Of a stretch of 64,000 nt of DNA, positions 8,410 through 16,600 are shown piece after piece. Origin of the DNA: Polyangiaceae bacterium. Lineage in GTDB: Bacteria > Myxococcota_A > Polyangia > Polyangiales > Polyangiaceae. The position numbers were made by a program, and so were the translations under genes. The notes beneath the pieces are model-generated. The model worked only from the letters and a program-made list of their open reading frames with translations. It did not search any database and was not told the DNA's origin. The number at the start of each line of letters is the position of its first letter. The first letter of the stretch is position 1. The stretch covers positions 37,972 through 101,971 of the forward strand of contig JAICQQ010000006.1 in assembly GCA_025937785.1 (NCBI GenBank), read 5' to 3'.

Positions 8410-10698
8410 ATGGTCGAAGAGGCATCCTCCCAAGAGCCCGACCGCGCGTCGTTCCCGGTCTCGGGCAGCGTAGCCTGCGCCACGTGCGGCACTGCGGTCG
8501 ACCCGCTGCGCGCGGAACGAGTCAGGATGCTGCAGGAGCGCTTTCGGTATTTCTGCAGCGCCAGCTGCGCCGGCAGCTTCGACATCGCGGGCCTGACACC
8601 GCTACCACAGCCTCGGCGGCGGCGCCCGTCGGACTCCCCGTTCGTGATCAAGACGGCGCTGAGCACTGATGAACGCCTCGAAGCGCGCAGGCACATCGCC
8701 ACCGAGCTGAACAGCCTGATTCACGAGGACGGGCTGGACCCTGCTGGGTTTCGCGAAACTCCGAGCGCGACCGAGCCGCTGGCCCCCCCAGAAGAACCTG
8801 CCGCTGGGGCGCACGCAGGCGCGGCCGACATCGGCTCGCTGCTCTTGACCCTGGCGATGCTCGGCGGGGCGCTGGGTATCGCCCTGCTCTTGGCAGGCGA
8901 TTCGCAGGCCGCGCTGGTGTCGCGCCTGGTCGTGGTGTGCGTCGGGTGTGCGTCACTCGTAGCTCAAGGCCTGATGGGCGACCGCGACGAAAGCGAGCCA
9001 CACCCCCTCAGTGTGCTGGCCGCCCCGGTGTTGGCGACGATCACGGCGATCGCCGGCACTCTGCTCGAAGAGCCGATGGTGCAAGGGGCCATCACGCTGA
9101 GCGCCGTCATCGTGGGCATGCTCGCCCTGAGCCTCTGGCTCGTGCGCCGGGCGCGCCGGCCCATCGACGCGGAACGCGCAAGGATCGCCGCGTTGCTCGA
9201 GCACAAGAGCCAGCGCGTCGTAGGCGAAGAGATCGCACCGGTGCGCGCCCGCGATCTGCGCCCGGGCGAAGAGATCGTGGTAGACGACGGCGAAATCATC
9301 CCGATTGACGGCACCATCTCGGCCGGCGGCGCCACGCTCAGGCCTTGGCTCACGGCCAGCGGGAGCGTCGAGTGCGCCGAAGGCGACATCGTGGTCGCTG
9401 GCGCGCGCGTGCTGACCGGCCGCATCCGCGTGGTGGTGGGCTGGGCGGGCTACGACCGCACCTGGGTGCGCCTCACCAACGACCCGCGCCGGCGCGCCGA
9501 TCTGCTGGCGCCGCTGCCCCGGGCGGGCCGGCTGATCGCGGAGCGAGCAGCACCGCTGGCGGCCGGGCTCGCCGGCCTCACCTCATTCGCGGCCAACGCC
9601 GACCCCATGACGATCGCGCTCTTCGCGCTTGCGGCGCAGGCCGCTGTGGCGCACCCGGCCATCGCACAGATCGCGGCGCTCGCTGTGGCGCGCGGCGTAC
9701 TCGATGGACTGCGCCGAGGCGTCGCGTTCCGCACCGCCGAAGCCCTCGACACCGCGGGCCGCGTGAGCATGGCGACGTTCTGCGCACGAGGCACGCTCTT
9801 GCTCGGTGAGCCGGAGGTGGCCAACGTAGAGCCAATCGGCGAGCACGACGCCAGTACCGTGCTCGCGCTGATCGCAGGCGCCGAGAGCGGCGCCAGCGAC
9901 CCCGTGGCCACGGCGATGCTACGGGCGGCGCGCGCTCGGGGTGTCCGCCCCGACGGTGCCAGAAGCCACACGGCGCAGCCGGGGCTGGGCATCACCGCGG
10001 TCTCTTCCGGCGGCCAGCGCTTGGTCGTCGGCAGCCGTGCGCTGATGTTGCAGGAACGCGTCAGCGTGGCCAGCGCCGAGACCAAGATCAACGAGCTCGA
10101 AGGCCTCGGCCGCTCCGTACTCTTGGTGGCGTTGGGAGGCCGCCTTGTCGGGGTGGTCGGACTTCAGGACGGACTGCGTCCCGGGGCGCGAGCCGCGGTC
10201 CAGTATCTGGCGGACGTCGGCGTGGAGCCGGTGCTACTCTCGGGCGACGCTCGCGAGACTTGCGAAGCGCTCGGCCGCACCCTGGACATCGAGCACGTTC
10301 GCCCCGAAATCCTGCCGCCTGACCGCGGCGAAGAGATTCGGCGCCTCGCCGCTGGTGGCGGCAGTGTCGCGGTCATCGGTCGCAGCCCCGTCGACGACGG
10401 CGCGCTCAGCGCCGCGGATGTATCGGTAGCCCTCTCGTCGGCGGGTTCTACCACGGCTGAGTGGTCGGTGCAGCTCGCCTCGGACGACATCAAAGAAGCG
10501 GCGTTCGCCATCCGCCTGGCGCATGACACCCGCAAAGAAGCTCGCTCGGGCCTGGTCACAGCGCTCACGCCCGCGGTGGCAGGCGCGCTAGCCGTAACGT
10601 TTTCGTTAGTGCCTCCTCTGCTAGCGCCGCTGGCCGCCACTGCTGCCGGCTGCCTGGCCCTGTACCGGGCGCGCGGACAGGGGTCCGACAGGAACTGA
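8410..10698 (+). CDS. P-type ATPase homologue lacking all catalytic motifs (pseudo-ATPase), with N-terminal Cys cluster
   Basis: 762 residues with the layout of a heavy-metal (P1B) P-type ATPase. It has an N-terminal TRASH-like metal site (CATCG...FRYFCSASC), paired membrane helices near residues 135-190 and 200-245, an actuator domain (GEIIPIDG), further helices, a HAD-type P/N domain and a final helix pair. Alignment of the flanks shows every signature residue replaced. The actuator TGES is TASG (315-318), CPC is HPA (415-417) and DKTGT is CARGT with Cys458 at the phosphorylated Asp. The SEHP-like motif is ASDP, and GDGxND is GRSPVDD (657-663). The VLLSGD motif and GLQDGLRPGA survive. The frame is intact over 2.3 kb and composition matches the neighbours, so this is a maintained protein and not a decaying gene. 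It cannot pump by the usual mechanism; a metal-sensing or binding role is inferred. Confidence 0.85.
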   Translation: MVEEASSQEPDRASFPVSGSVACATCGTAVDPLRAERVRMLQERFRYFCSASCAGSFDIAGLTPLPQPRRRRPSDSPFVIKTALSTDERLEARRHIATELNSLIHEDGLDPAGFRETPSATEPLAPPEEPAAGAHAGAADIGSLLLTLAMLGGALGIALLLAGDSQAALVSRLVVVCVGCASLVAQGLMGDRDESEPHPLSVLAAPVLATITAIAGTLLEEPMVQGAITLSAVIVGMLALSLWLVRRARRPIDAERARIAALLEHKSQRVVGEEIAPVRARDLRPGEEIVVDDGEIIPIDGTISAGGATLRPWLTASGSVECAEGDIVVAGARVLTGRIRVVVGWAGYDRTWVRLTNDPRRRADLLAPLPRAGRLIAERAAPLAAGLAGLTSFAANADPMTIALFALAAQAAVAHPAIAQIAALAVARGVLDGLRRGVAFRTAEALDTAGRVSMATFCARGTLLLGEPEVANVEPIGEHDASTVLALIAGAESGASDPVATAMLRAARARGVRPDGARSHTAQPGLGITAVSSGGQRLVVGSRALMLQERVSVASAETKINELEGLGRSVLLVALGGRLVGVVGLQDGLRPGARAAVQYLADVGVEPVLLSGDARETCEALGRTLDIEHVRPEILPPDRGEEIRRLAAGGGSVAVIGRSPVDDGALSAADVSVALSSAGSTTAEWSVQLASDDIKEAAFAIRLAHDTRKEARSGLVTALTPAVAGALAVTFSLVPPLLAPLAATAAGCLALYRARGQGSDRN

Positions 10699-10844
10699 GG
10701 CAGAGCCTCTGAACGACTCGTTTCTGCCAGCGCCAGAAATACGGCCCAGCACCGCATCGAGAATGGCGCCCACTTTTCGGGGCCCTAGCCCTGCGCGCAC
10801 ACGGACCGCTTGACCTCCCAGCAAAGGCCCGTAAAGAGTGAGGA

Positions 10845-11396
10845 GTGACCGCACAGGATTCGAGAAGGCCCCCTGAGTCTCATGCCGGTGCCGAGGTGGG
10901 GACCGCTGCACGCGCGCCGAACCTCGAGCGACTGCGCGGTCAACTCGAGGTGTACATGGCGGAGCAAGGCTTGCGCTCCACCGAACAGCGTCGGCTCATC
11001 ATCGACAAGTTCTTCGAGTCTGCCCAGCACCTGACGATCGACGAGCTGTTGGGGCGTGTGCGCCACGAAGACCCCAAGGTCGGCTACGCAACCGTGTACC
11101 GAACCATGAAAATGCTCGCTGACGGTGGCATCGCGCACGAGCTGAATTTCGGCGACAATGCGACGCGCTACGAGCTCGCCGACGAAGAGGCCCACCACGA
11201 TCACCTGATTTGCCAGAAGTGCGGCCACATCATCGAGTTCGAAGAGCCCTTGATCGAAGAGCTGCAAGAGCGCATCGCGGCGCGCTACAATTTCGAGATC
11301 AAGCATCACAAGCACGAGTTGTACGGCAACTGTAAGAACACCGCCGAGTGCGAGCAGCGGCTGGCGCACACCGGGGACCGAGAATACTCCAAGTAA
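10845..11396 (+). CDS. fur: Fur-family metalloregulator
   Basis: 183 residues: a winged-helix N-terminal DNA-binding domain (LRSTEQRRLIIDKFFES..HLTIDELL...VGYATVYRTMKML, recognition helix included) followed by the Fur dimerisation domain. Metal ligands are visible in HHDHLICQKCGHIIEFE, and the second Cys pair is in YGNCKNTAEC, as in classic Fur. About 35 extra residues precede the usual start. GTG 10845 is the annotated start and no better one lies within them except an ATG at codon 38, which would cut the first helix. Fur represses iron-uptake genes when Fe(II) is bound. Its closeness to the dead P-type ATPase (146 bases, same strand) is suggestive but not proof of a link. A PerR or Zur role is less likely but open. 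Confidence 0.9.
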   Translation: MTAQDSRRPPESHAGAEVGTAARAPNLERLRGQLEVYMAEQGLRSTEQRRLIIDKFFESAQHLTIDELLGRVRHEDPKVGYATVYRTMKMLADGGIAHELNFGDNATRYELADEEAHHDHLICQKCGHIIEFEEPLIEELQERIAARYNFEIKHHKHELYGNCKNTAECEQRLAHTGDREYSK

Positions 11397-11426
11397 GTCT
11401 GATGGCCTCTCGGAAGGCCCCTTCGC

Positions 11427-12038
11427 TCAGGGGATACGCAGCACGCGCTGGTCGGTCACGAGCGTCTGAACGGGCACGTCAGCGTCGGTGACCGGAAGCT
11501 CCGCGAGCAACTGGAACTCGAAGGCTACCGCCAAAGCCACGCCCGGCGGGCAAACGTCGGGCAGAGTCGCGTCGTAGTAACCCGAGCCATAGCCTAGCCG
11601 GTGACCCGTGGGAGCGACCGCGAGCGCAGGAACGATCACCAGATCGATGTCTCCGCGCTCAGCCTGATAGAGCCCCGGCGCAGGCTCGAGGAACTTGCGC
11701 CCGCGGTCCGTGAGCTCGGCGGAGGCATCGACGCGACGAAACCCCGTGGTGAAACCGTTCTCGGTCGGGTCCATGAACGGGTAGTAGACGAGCTTCTGCG
11801 CGGCGCGGGCGGCGGCGTCGAGCGGCGAGACATCGACCTCGAGTGCTTGCGGAGCGAAGAGCGCTATGCTGCGGGCTGACACGTACTCGGGGGACGTCAG
11901 CACCCGTTCGCAGATGCGCTCGCTGCGAGCGCGGCGCGCGGCCGCAGGCAACGCCTGGCGCAAAGCGCGCATGCGCGCTCGAATCGCACGCTTCGCGCGC
12001 CCGCTGATTTGAGCTACGAGGTCGGGGTCGAGGTCCAC
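11427..12038 (-). CDS. 5-formyltetrahydrofolate cyclo-ligase family protein
   Basis: 203 residues. The family converts 5-formyl-THF to 5,10-methenyl-THF with ATP, rescuing an inhibitory folate. The N-terminal helix has the basic K.AIRARMRALRQAL pattern for ATP phosphate contact. The C-terminal signature GHRLGYGSGYYD is perfect, preceded by DLVIVPALAVAPTG. It is convergent with fur (30-base gap). In gammaproteobacteria this gene follows the 6S RNA gene; no such RNA is recognisable in the 80 bases upstream here. Confidence 0.9.
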   Translation of the reverse strand: MDLDPDLVAQISGRAKRAIRARMRALRQALPAAARRARSERICERVLTSPEYVSARSIALFAPQALEVDVSPLDAAARAAQKLVYYPFMDPTENGFTTGFRRVDASAELTDRGRKFLEPAPGLYQAERGDIDLVIVPALAVAPTGHRLGYGSGYYDATLPDVCPPGVALAVAFEFQLLAELPVTDADVPVQTLVTDQRVLRIP

Positions 12039-12101
12039 GGCGTTTCCTAGGTCGGCAGAAACCTTAGAATCTCGCGTGTCGATTCGCTACTCTGAAACGC
12101 G

Positions 12102-12124
12102 GGGCACGCTGTGCTAGCGTGCCC
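12102..12124. promoter_or_regulatory. Inverted repeat in the leader of the glycosyltransferase gene
   Basis: GGGCACGCT (12102-12110) and AGCGTGCCC (12116-12124) are a perfect 9-bp inverted pair around a 5-base loop. It lies between the divergent cyclo-ligase and glycosyltransferase genes, 22 bases before the GTG at 12146. It could be an operator or an RNA hairpin; the sequence does not decide. Confidence 0.4.
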
Positions 12125-12145
12125 GACCCAAAGCTACGAGGTTCC

Positions 12146-12850
12146 GTGACGCCCGCGTTCGCGATCATCCCCGCCTATCAGGCCGCAGCCACCATCGCCG
12201 AGGTCGTCTCCGACCTGCGCAGTACTTGGCAGGCAGCCCTGGGCGAGCTGCCTCGCGTGATCGTCGTCAACGACGGGTCGACCGACGCCACGACCCAACA
12301 GGCAAAGCGCGCGGGCGCCGAAGTGATCGAGCATCCATCGAATCGCGGCAAGGGCGCGGCGCTCGCAACCGGGCTGTCACGGGCAGCGGCGCTGAACGCC
12401 GCGGTCGCGGTCACGCTGGACGCTGATGGCCAGCACCCGGCGAGCGAAGCGCTACGGGTGTTCTCGCACCCGGCCCACCCGACCGCGCTCGTGCTCGGCG
12501 TGCGAGATCTCAGAGCGGCCGGCGCGCCCCGCCCGAACCAGTGCTCGAACGCATTCTCCAACGCCTGGTTGTCGGCGTTCGCCAGGTGCCAGCTCTTGGA
12601 CACGCAGTGCGGTCTGCGCCGCTACCCCGTACGCGAGACGCTGGCGCTCCGAGCACGGGCGAGCGGCTTTGGTTTCGAAGCCGAGGTCCTGCTCAGGGCC
12701 GCGCGCGCGGGCTGGCCCATCGAACACCTCTCGATCCGGGTGATTTACCCACCGGCTGGCGTGCGCACGACTCATTTCCATCCCTGGCGCGATCCATTTC
12801 GCATCGTATTACGTGTGATATATACCGCCGCAACCGCGGGATCCAAGTGA
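12146..12850 (+). CDS. Family 2 glycosyltransferase, dolichol-phosphate-mannose-synthase-like
   Basis: 234 residues from GTG 12146, which has CGAGG five bases upstream; a GTG at 12119 would also read in but falls within the inverted repeat. The GT-A fold shows IIPAYQAAATIAEVV, the nucleotide-sugar site VVNDGSTDATT, the NRGKGAALATGL loop, and the DxD-type metal site LDADGQHP. It ends without membrane helices. Such enzymes transfer a sugar from a nucleotide donor to a polyprenyl phosphate or glycan at the inner membrane surface. Its stop overlaps the GTG start of the C45 hydrolase gene (12847-12850), so the two are made together. Confidence 0.86.
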   Translation: MTPAFAIIPAYQAAATIAEVVSDLRSTWQAALGELPRVIVVNDGSTDATTQQAKRAGAEVIEHPSNRGKGAALATGLSRAAALNAAVAVTLDADGQHPASEALRVFSHPAHPTALVLGVRDLRAAGAPRPNQCSNAFSNAWLSAFARCQLLDTQCGLRRYPVRETLALRARASGFGFEAEVLLRAARAGWPIEHLSIRVIYPPAGVRTTHFHPWRDPFRIVLRVIYTAATAGSK

Positions 12851-14265
12851 AGCTTTGGGCAAGGCACAAGAAGAAGTGGCTGGCGCTCGTGCTCACCACC
12901 GCGTCCGTGGCCGCCCTCCATGCCGGCATCCGCTGGCGAGCCCACGTGACCCCACCCAGCGTCCAGGTCACCGAGCAGGCGCTGGTGCAGGCGGCCGATG
13001 GCGGGCGCAGCTTTGGTTCGGCGAGACTCACCCGCCGAGGCGCGATCTGGGAAGCGCGTTTATCGGGAACGCCGGCAGAGATCGGCTTTTCTCACGCGCA
13101 TCTCATGCAGCAACAGATGATCCAAAACGAGCGCGTGCTACTCGATCATTTCGAGCGCGTCGTCCCCAGCGTCGTGCTGCGCGCGGCGCTCCTCGATCTG
13201 GCGTTGTTGCGTTACGGCAACGTGTCCCGCGGCATGAGCCCCGCCCGGCTCGAAGAATTGGCCGCCATGGCCCGAGGCTTCTCGCCCGATCCGTTCGCCG
13301 GATTTTTCGCGACGTTCCAGCGCTTCGTCTACCTGAACGCGCTCTACGACATCGCCCTTTCGTTCGAGCACTCTCCGCTGATCGGCTGCACCAGCTTCGT
13401 GCTCCCCGCGGCAGACGCCAGCGCCGGTGCCGGTGCGCTCTTGGCGCGGAACTTCGATTTCGAGGTCGACCCGATCTTCGATCGCGACAAGGCCGTTTTT
13501 CTGGTGCGCGAGACCGGCAAGATCCCGTTCGCCTCCGTGGCCTGGCCGGGCCTCGTCGGAGTCATGAGCGGCATGAATCAAGCGGGCGTCGCGGTGGTGG
13601 TCCATGGAGCGCGCGCCGCTGAGCCCAGCGCCGACGGCGAGCCCGTCGTGCACGCCCTCAGACGCGTACTCAGCGAAGCCGACAGCACCGAACGAGCACT
13701 CAGCGTGCTCGCCGAACGCGGCGTCATGGTCTCGCACCTCGTGATCCTGGTCGACGCCAGCGGCGACGGGGCCGTGGTCGAGCGCGCGCCGGGTCATCCC
13801 GACCACGTCCGCCGTCTCGAAGGTCGCGCGAGCGTCACCAACCACTTCGAAGGCCCGCTCGAGGACGATGCCAAGAACCTGCGCGTCCGCCAGGAAACGT
13901 CGACGCTCGCTCGGCGCGCTCGCGCTGACGAGCTGCTGGCTGCCCTGCCCGCCAGCGTGACGGTCGCCGACGCTGTCCAGCTCTTGCGTGACCGAGCAGG
14001 AGCCCGCGGCCAGCCCCTGGCGCTCGGCGACCGCAACGCCATCGACGCGCTCATCGCCACCCACGGCGTCGTGATGGATACCGGCAAACGGCAGCTCTGG
14101 GTGAGCGAGGGCCCGCACTTGCTCGGCCGCTTCGTGCTGTTCGACATGAACACGCTCTGGAGCGCGGCCCCGCCGAAGCCCGAAGAAATCGTCGCGATCC
14201 CGGCGGACCCGGCGCTCCAGAGCGCAGAGGTTCGACGCCACCTCGAGCGCGACCGGCCGCGCTGA
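12847..14265 (+). CDS. C45-family Ntn-hydrolase (acyl-transferase/amidase type), membrane-anchored
   Basis: 472 residues starting with GTG 12847. The N-terminus is basic then hydrophobic (RHKKKWLALVLTTASVAALHAG), a signal anchor or signal peptide. Residues 60-175 carry the AAT-type features G.EIGFSHA and ARGFSPDPFAGFFATF. The probable nucleophile created by self-cleavage is Cys181 in LIGCTSFVLPA. It is followed by LLARNFDFEVDP, the family's R-N-x-D substrate region, and later by GVMSGMNQAGVAVVVHG. The family includes penicillin acyltransferase and choloylglycine-like amidases. The substrate here is unknown; an exported N-acyl amide or peptide is plausible. It is coupled to the glycosyltransferase upstream. 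Confidence 0.86.
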   Translation: MKLWARHKKKWLALVLTTASVAALHAGIRWRAHVTPPSVQVTEQALVQAADGGRSFGSARLTRRGAIWEARLSGTPAEIGFSHAHLMQQQMIQNERVLLDHFERVVPSVVLRAALLDLALLRYGNVSRGMSPARLEELAAMARGFSPDPFAGFFATFQRFVYLNALYDIALSFEHSPLIGCTSFVLPAADASAGAGALLARNFDFEVDPIFDRDKAVFLVRETGKIPFASVAWPGLVGVMSGMNQAGVAVVVHGARAAEPSADGEPVVHALRRVLSEADSTERALSVLAERGVMVSHLVILVDASGDGAVVERAPGHPDHVRRLEGRASVTNHFEGPLEDDAKNLRVRQETSTLARRARADELLAALPASVTVADAVQLLRDRAGARGQPLALGDRNAIDALIATHGVVMDTGKRQLWVSEGPHLLGRFVLFDMNTLWSAAPPKPEEIVAIPADPALQSAEVRRHLERDRPR

Positions 14266-14377
14266 AGCGTCATTCTGAGCGACCGATCCCCCCGACTGCA
14301 GGTAGCCGCATGCCTCCGCCAGTCGGAGCGCCATCAGCGTCTCCCGCGCCTAACTTACCGCAGCTCGAGCGAGATGA

Positions 14378-14396
14378 AGTTATCGAATTGATAACT
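14378..14396. repeat. AT-rich palindrome AGTTATC-N5-GATAACT
   Basis: AGTTATC (14378-14384), spacer gaatt, GATAACT (14390-14396): a perfect 7-bp inverted pair, notably AT-rich in a GC-rich setting. It has the size and symmetry of a dimeric-regulator operator, yet no gene starts beside it. Confidence 0.4.
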
Positions 14397-14502
14397 ACTC
14401 GTCCCGAACCTGCTCCTCGTCCCGAGCCCGAGCCGAAGCCGCTGGGGCCCGCGTGGCCACCTCGACCCATCCTGAGTCGTGCGCCGCAGCGAGCCCCGGG
14501 CT

Positions 14503-14541
14503 CCTCCCCCGTTTGGCGCGCAGCGCCAAACTTGGGGGAGG
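14503..14541 (-). terminator. Long hairpin downstream of the PrsW gene
   Basis: CCTCCCCC-GTTTGGCGC pairs with GCGCCAAAC-tt-GGGGGAGG around a 3-base loop: 17 paired bases with a 2-base bulge. It lies 38 bases after the minus-strand PrsW stop. No T-run follows on either strand, so it would be a factor-dependent terminator or an RNA-stabilising hairpin and not a classic intrinsic one. A second GC-only repeat (gcgcgcgctcgcgcgc) follows at once. Confidence 0.45.
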
Positions 14542-14578
14542 CGGCGCGCGCTCGCGCGCCGGGTGGGGGCAGCCTGGG

Positions 14579-15727
14579 TCAGGGCCGATCCAGCCCGAAC
14601 CAGGCCCCGCCGCACGCCAGCGAGAACGCCAACGGCGCGATCAGGACCGCCACCACCAGCGCCACCGGTTCGGTGACGCTGAGCATGAACATCACGAAGG
14701 CGATCGCCGCGCCGCTGGCGAGCGCGGGTTCGAGCACGCTCTCTGCGGAGCTGGCGCGTGCGATGAGGTAGCCGGACAGTGGGAACGCCAACAGTACCGC
14801 CGACCCGAGCAGCACCAGCGGGCCCGAAGCCTGCAGATCGGACTCGTTGGCGAGCGTGAAGTCGATCCCGAGGCGGTGACCCAGATAGATCGCAGCTGCG
14901 AGCGACGCGATCACCACCCCGAGCGTGACCAGCGCACCCAGGGCGATCCAGTGCAGCATCAGCGGGCGCTCCTTGCGCGCAATCGCACGGCGCATCTCGC
15001 TCAGACTCGGCGGTGAGAGCAGCGAAAACTTCGAAGAAGCGTCGGCGGCGTCGCTGTCGGGCGCCACCGAACGCAGCACGATCCAGGCGGCGCCGAGCAT
15101 GAAACCCAGCAGCGGGACTGCGACCCAGAGCAACGCGGGGCCTCGCGCTAGCATCAGGTGGTCGTACAGGCCGTGCAGCAACACGGCAGCGCTCCACGCG
15201 AGCGGAAACCAGCGATCGCGCCCGCCGTAGCCGGCCCCGAGCGCGAAGCCCCATAGCCCGGCGAAGAACAGGTGCGCCGGCGCGAGCGTGAGGATACGCA
15301 CGGCTACCAGCACATCGAACGGAGTAGACAGCGCGAGCACGGAAGCTTCGCCCGCTGCAAACCCCGCCCCAGCGCACATCGCGAACGCCAAGCCCAGGCG
15401 TGCAGTGAGCAGCTGCCGCCGGACGTACAAAGGCCACACCACGAGTGCCTTGAGCGCCTCTTCGAGCGGCGCCGCCATCAGGAGCATCGCGGAGAGCGCG
15501 GGCCCCGCCCCCACCTCGCCCGCTTGAAACGACAGCTCCATCCAGTCGAGCGCGAGGGGTTCGCCGTAGGCGGCAAGCGCGCCGAACAGTACCCCGCCCG
15601 CCAGCATGAAGTAGGCGGGCCGACGCGGCAGCAAGCGCACGCGCTCCATCCGATGCCACACTACGTGGCAGAGCCCGAGGGGGAGCGCGCCGAGCACCAG
15701 CGCCGCGAGCACGCTCGACGCCGTCAT
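14579..15727 (-). CDS. PrsW-family intramembrane metalloprotease
   Basis: 382 residues, strongly hydrophobic with about eight to ten membrane segments. PrsW/CPBP-type active-site motifs are visible: APLEEALKAL (the EExxK-like pair of Glu in a helix), GAGFAAGEASVLAL (the second Glu), LAPAHLFFAGLWGFALG (metal His) and LLHGLYDHL (HGLYD). In Bacillus, PrsW cuts an anti-sigma factor to release a sigma factor. No anti-sigma gene lies next to this copy. A soluble stretch of about 50 residues (PDSDAADASSKF...) near residue 220 interrupts the helices, followed by a second membrane block. It begins 2 bases after the stop of the upstream beta-barrel gene, so they form an operon. Confidence 0.82.
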   Translation of the reverse strand: MTASSVLAALVLGALPLGLCHVVWHRMERVRLLPRRPAYFMLAGGVLFGALAAYGEPLALDWMELSFQAGEVGAGPALSAMLLMAAPLEEALKALVVWPLYVRRQLLTARLGLAFAMCAGAGFAAGEASVLALSTPFDVLVAVRILTLAPAHLFFAGLWGFALGAGYGGRDRWFPLAWSAAVLLHGLYDHLMLARGPALLWVAVPLLGFMLGAAWIVLRSVAPDSDAADASSKFSLLSPPSLSEMRRAIARKERPLMLHWIALGALVTLGVVIASLAAAIYLGHRLGIDFTLANESDLQASGPLVLLGSAVLLAFPLSGYLIARASSAESVLEPALASGAAIAFVMFMLSVTEPVALVVAVLIAPLAFSLACGGAWFGLDRP

Positions 15728-15729
15728 TG

Positions 15730-16521
15730 CTAGAAATGCAAGCCCACGACGGCGGTCGGGGTGAACGCCGCACCAACGCTGGAACCGTCCTCGGCGTAGA
15801 CGGCGAGGGAACCGCTGGTGCCGGCCGGAACATCCAGCGCAGAGCGACTCAGGAACAGCGCCTCGCCGCCAAGGTTGACTCCCAGCGAGAAGGTGTTGCT
15901 GAAGTAGTAGTCGAGGCCCGCGCTCGCGCGCACGTCGAAACCACTCACCGCAAGATCGGATAAACCGGACGAGCCGCCGCCAGAGTCAGTCTGAAACCCG
16001 CCCAGCGACACGTAGCCAGCGCTCAGCGCGAAGTACAGATCGAGCTTGCCCAGCGGGACGTGAAAAGCGCCTTCTGCATTGACCGACCACATGTTCCAGG
16101 CGTCGAAGCTGCCGTAACGAAAGCGCGCGCCGAGCGTGATCACGAACAACCTCACGCCCAGGCCGCCACCAAACACCAGCCCGCTCTGGTTGTTTTCGAC
16201 CACGGTACCATCGACCAGGTCGCCGTCGCTCAGCGCTTGCAGTCCCACGATCTGATAGCCGACCTCGCCATTCAGCCAGACGAACTCCAGACCGCGACCG
16301 GTGTCCTCGGAGTCCGCCTTCTCGAGCTCTGTCTCTACTTGAGCTTCCCCCGCCGGCTGCTGTGTCGGCTGCTGCGAGTCGACCGCCTCCGGCGGACGCA
16401 ACCCACCCGCCTCCAAGTTGCTCGGCGGGGACGCCGGGGTGGTGCCAGCAGGGGCTTCTTGAGCGCCAGCGGAAGCCGCCGACGAGAGCAGTAGTGCGCA
16501 GCTCAGCGAGTGGACTCTCAT
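15730..16521 (-). CDS. Outer-membrane beta-barrel protein with Pro/Gln-rich N-terminal linker
   Basis: 263 residues with a clear signal peptide (MRVHSLSCALLLSSAASAGAQ). A disordered Pro/Glu/Gln segment runs to about residue 75. Then come alternating beta-strands: LEFVWLNGEVGYQIVGLQAL, GLVFGGGLGVRLFVITLGARFRYG, VDASAGLD-like turns, and a C-terminal TAVVGLHF ending in Phe as recognised by the BAM machinery. It resembles the OmpA-like/OMP_b-brl group, but the exact family is not identified. It is first in an operon with the PrsW-like protease. Structure is similar in plan to the protein at 1466-2263. Confidence 0.75.
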   Translation of the reverse strand: MRVHSLSCALLLSSAASAGAQEAPAGTTPASPPSNLEAGGLRPPEAVDSQQPTQQPAGEAQVETELEKADSEDTGRGLEFVWLNGEVGYQIVGLQALSDGDLVDGTVVENNQSGLVFGGGLGVRLFVITLGARFRYGSFDAWNMWSVNAEGAFHVPLGKLDLYFALSAGYVSLGGFQTDSGGGSSGLSDLAVSGFDVRASAGLDYYFSNTFSLGVNLGGEALFLSRSALDVPAGTSGSLAVYAEDGSSVGAAFTPTAVVGLHF

Positions 16522-16600
16522 GCCGGCAAGAGTAGCAGCGGAACGCGCTCGGACCCAAGCGGTCCGCGGGGATCGGCTATCGAGCCGCCCATCGAGCGCG

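Larger units (their letters stand above)
14266..14578. other. Gap between convergent genes with two inverted repeats and no clear gene
   Basis: These 313 bases lie between the C45 hydrolase and the minus-strand PrsW gene. A Pro/Glu-rich open frame (14310 onward) has no family signature, overlaps the PrsW gene antisense and is not called. The stretch holds an AT-rich palindrome at 14378-14396 and a long GC-rich hairpin at 14503-14541, listed separately. Confidence 0.5.

Noticed and set aside
12038..12101. 6S RNA next to the 5-formyl-THF cyclo-ligase gene, as in gammaproteobacteria
   Set aside because: The gap is only about 80 bases and shows no long closing stem with a central bubble.
14310..14771. 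A Pro/Glu-rich plus-strand frame after the C45 hydrolase
   Set aside because: No signature, overlaps the PrsW gene antisense and its 3' half is a shadow of the membrane protein.
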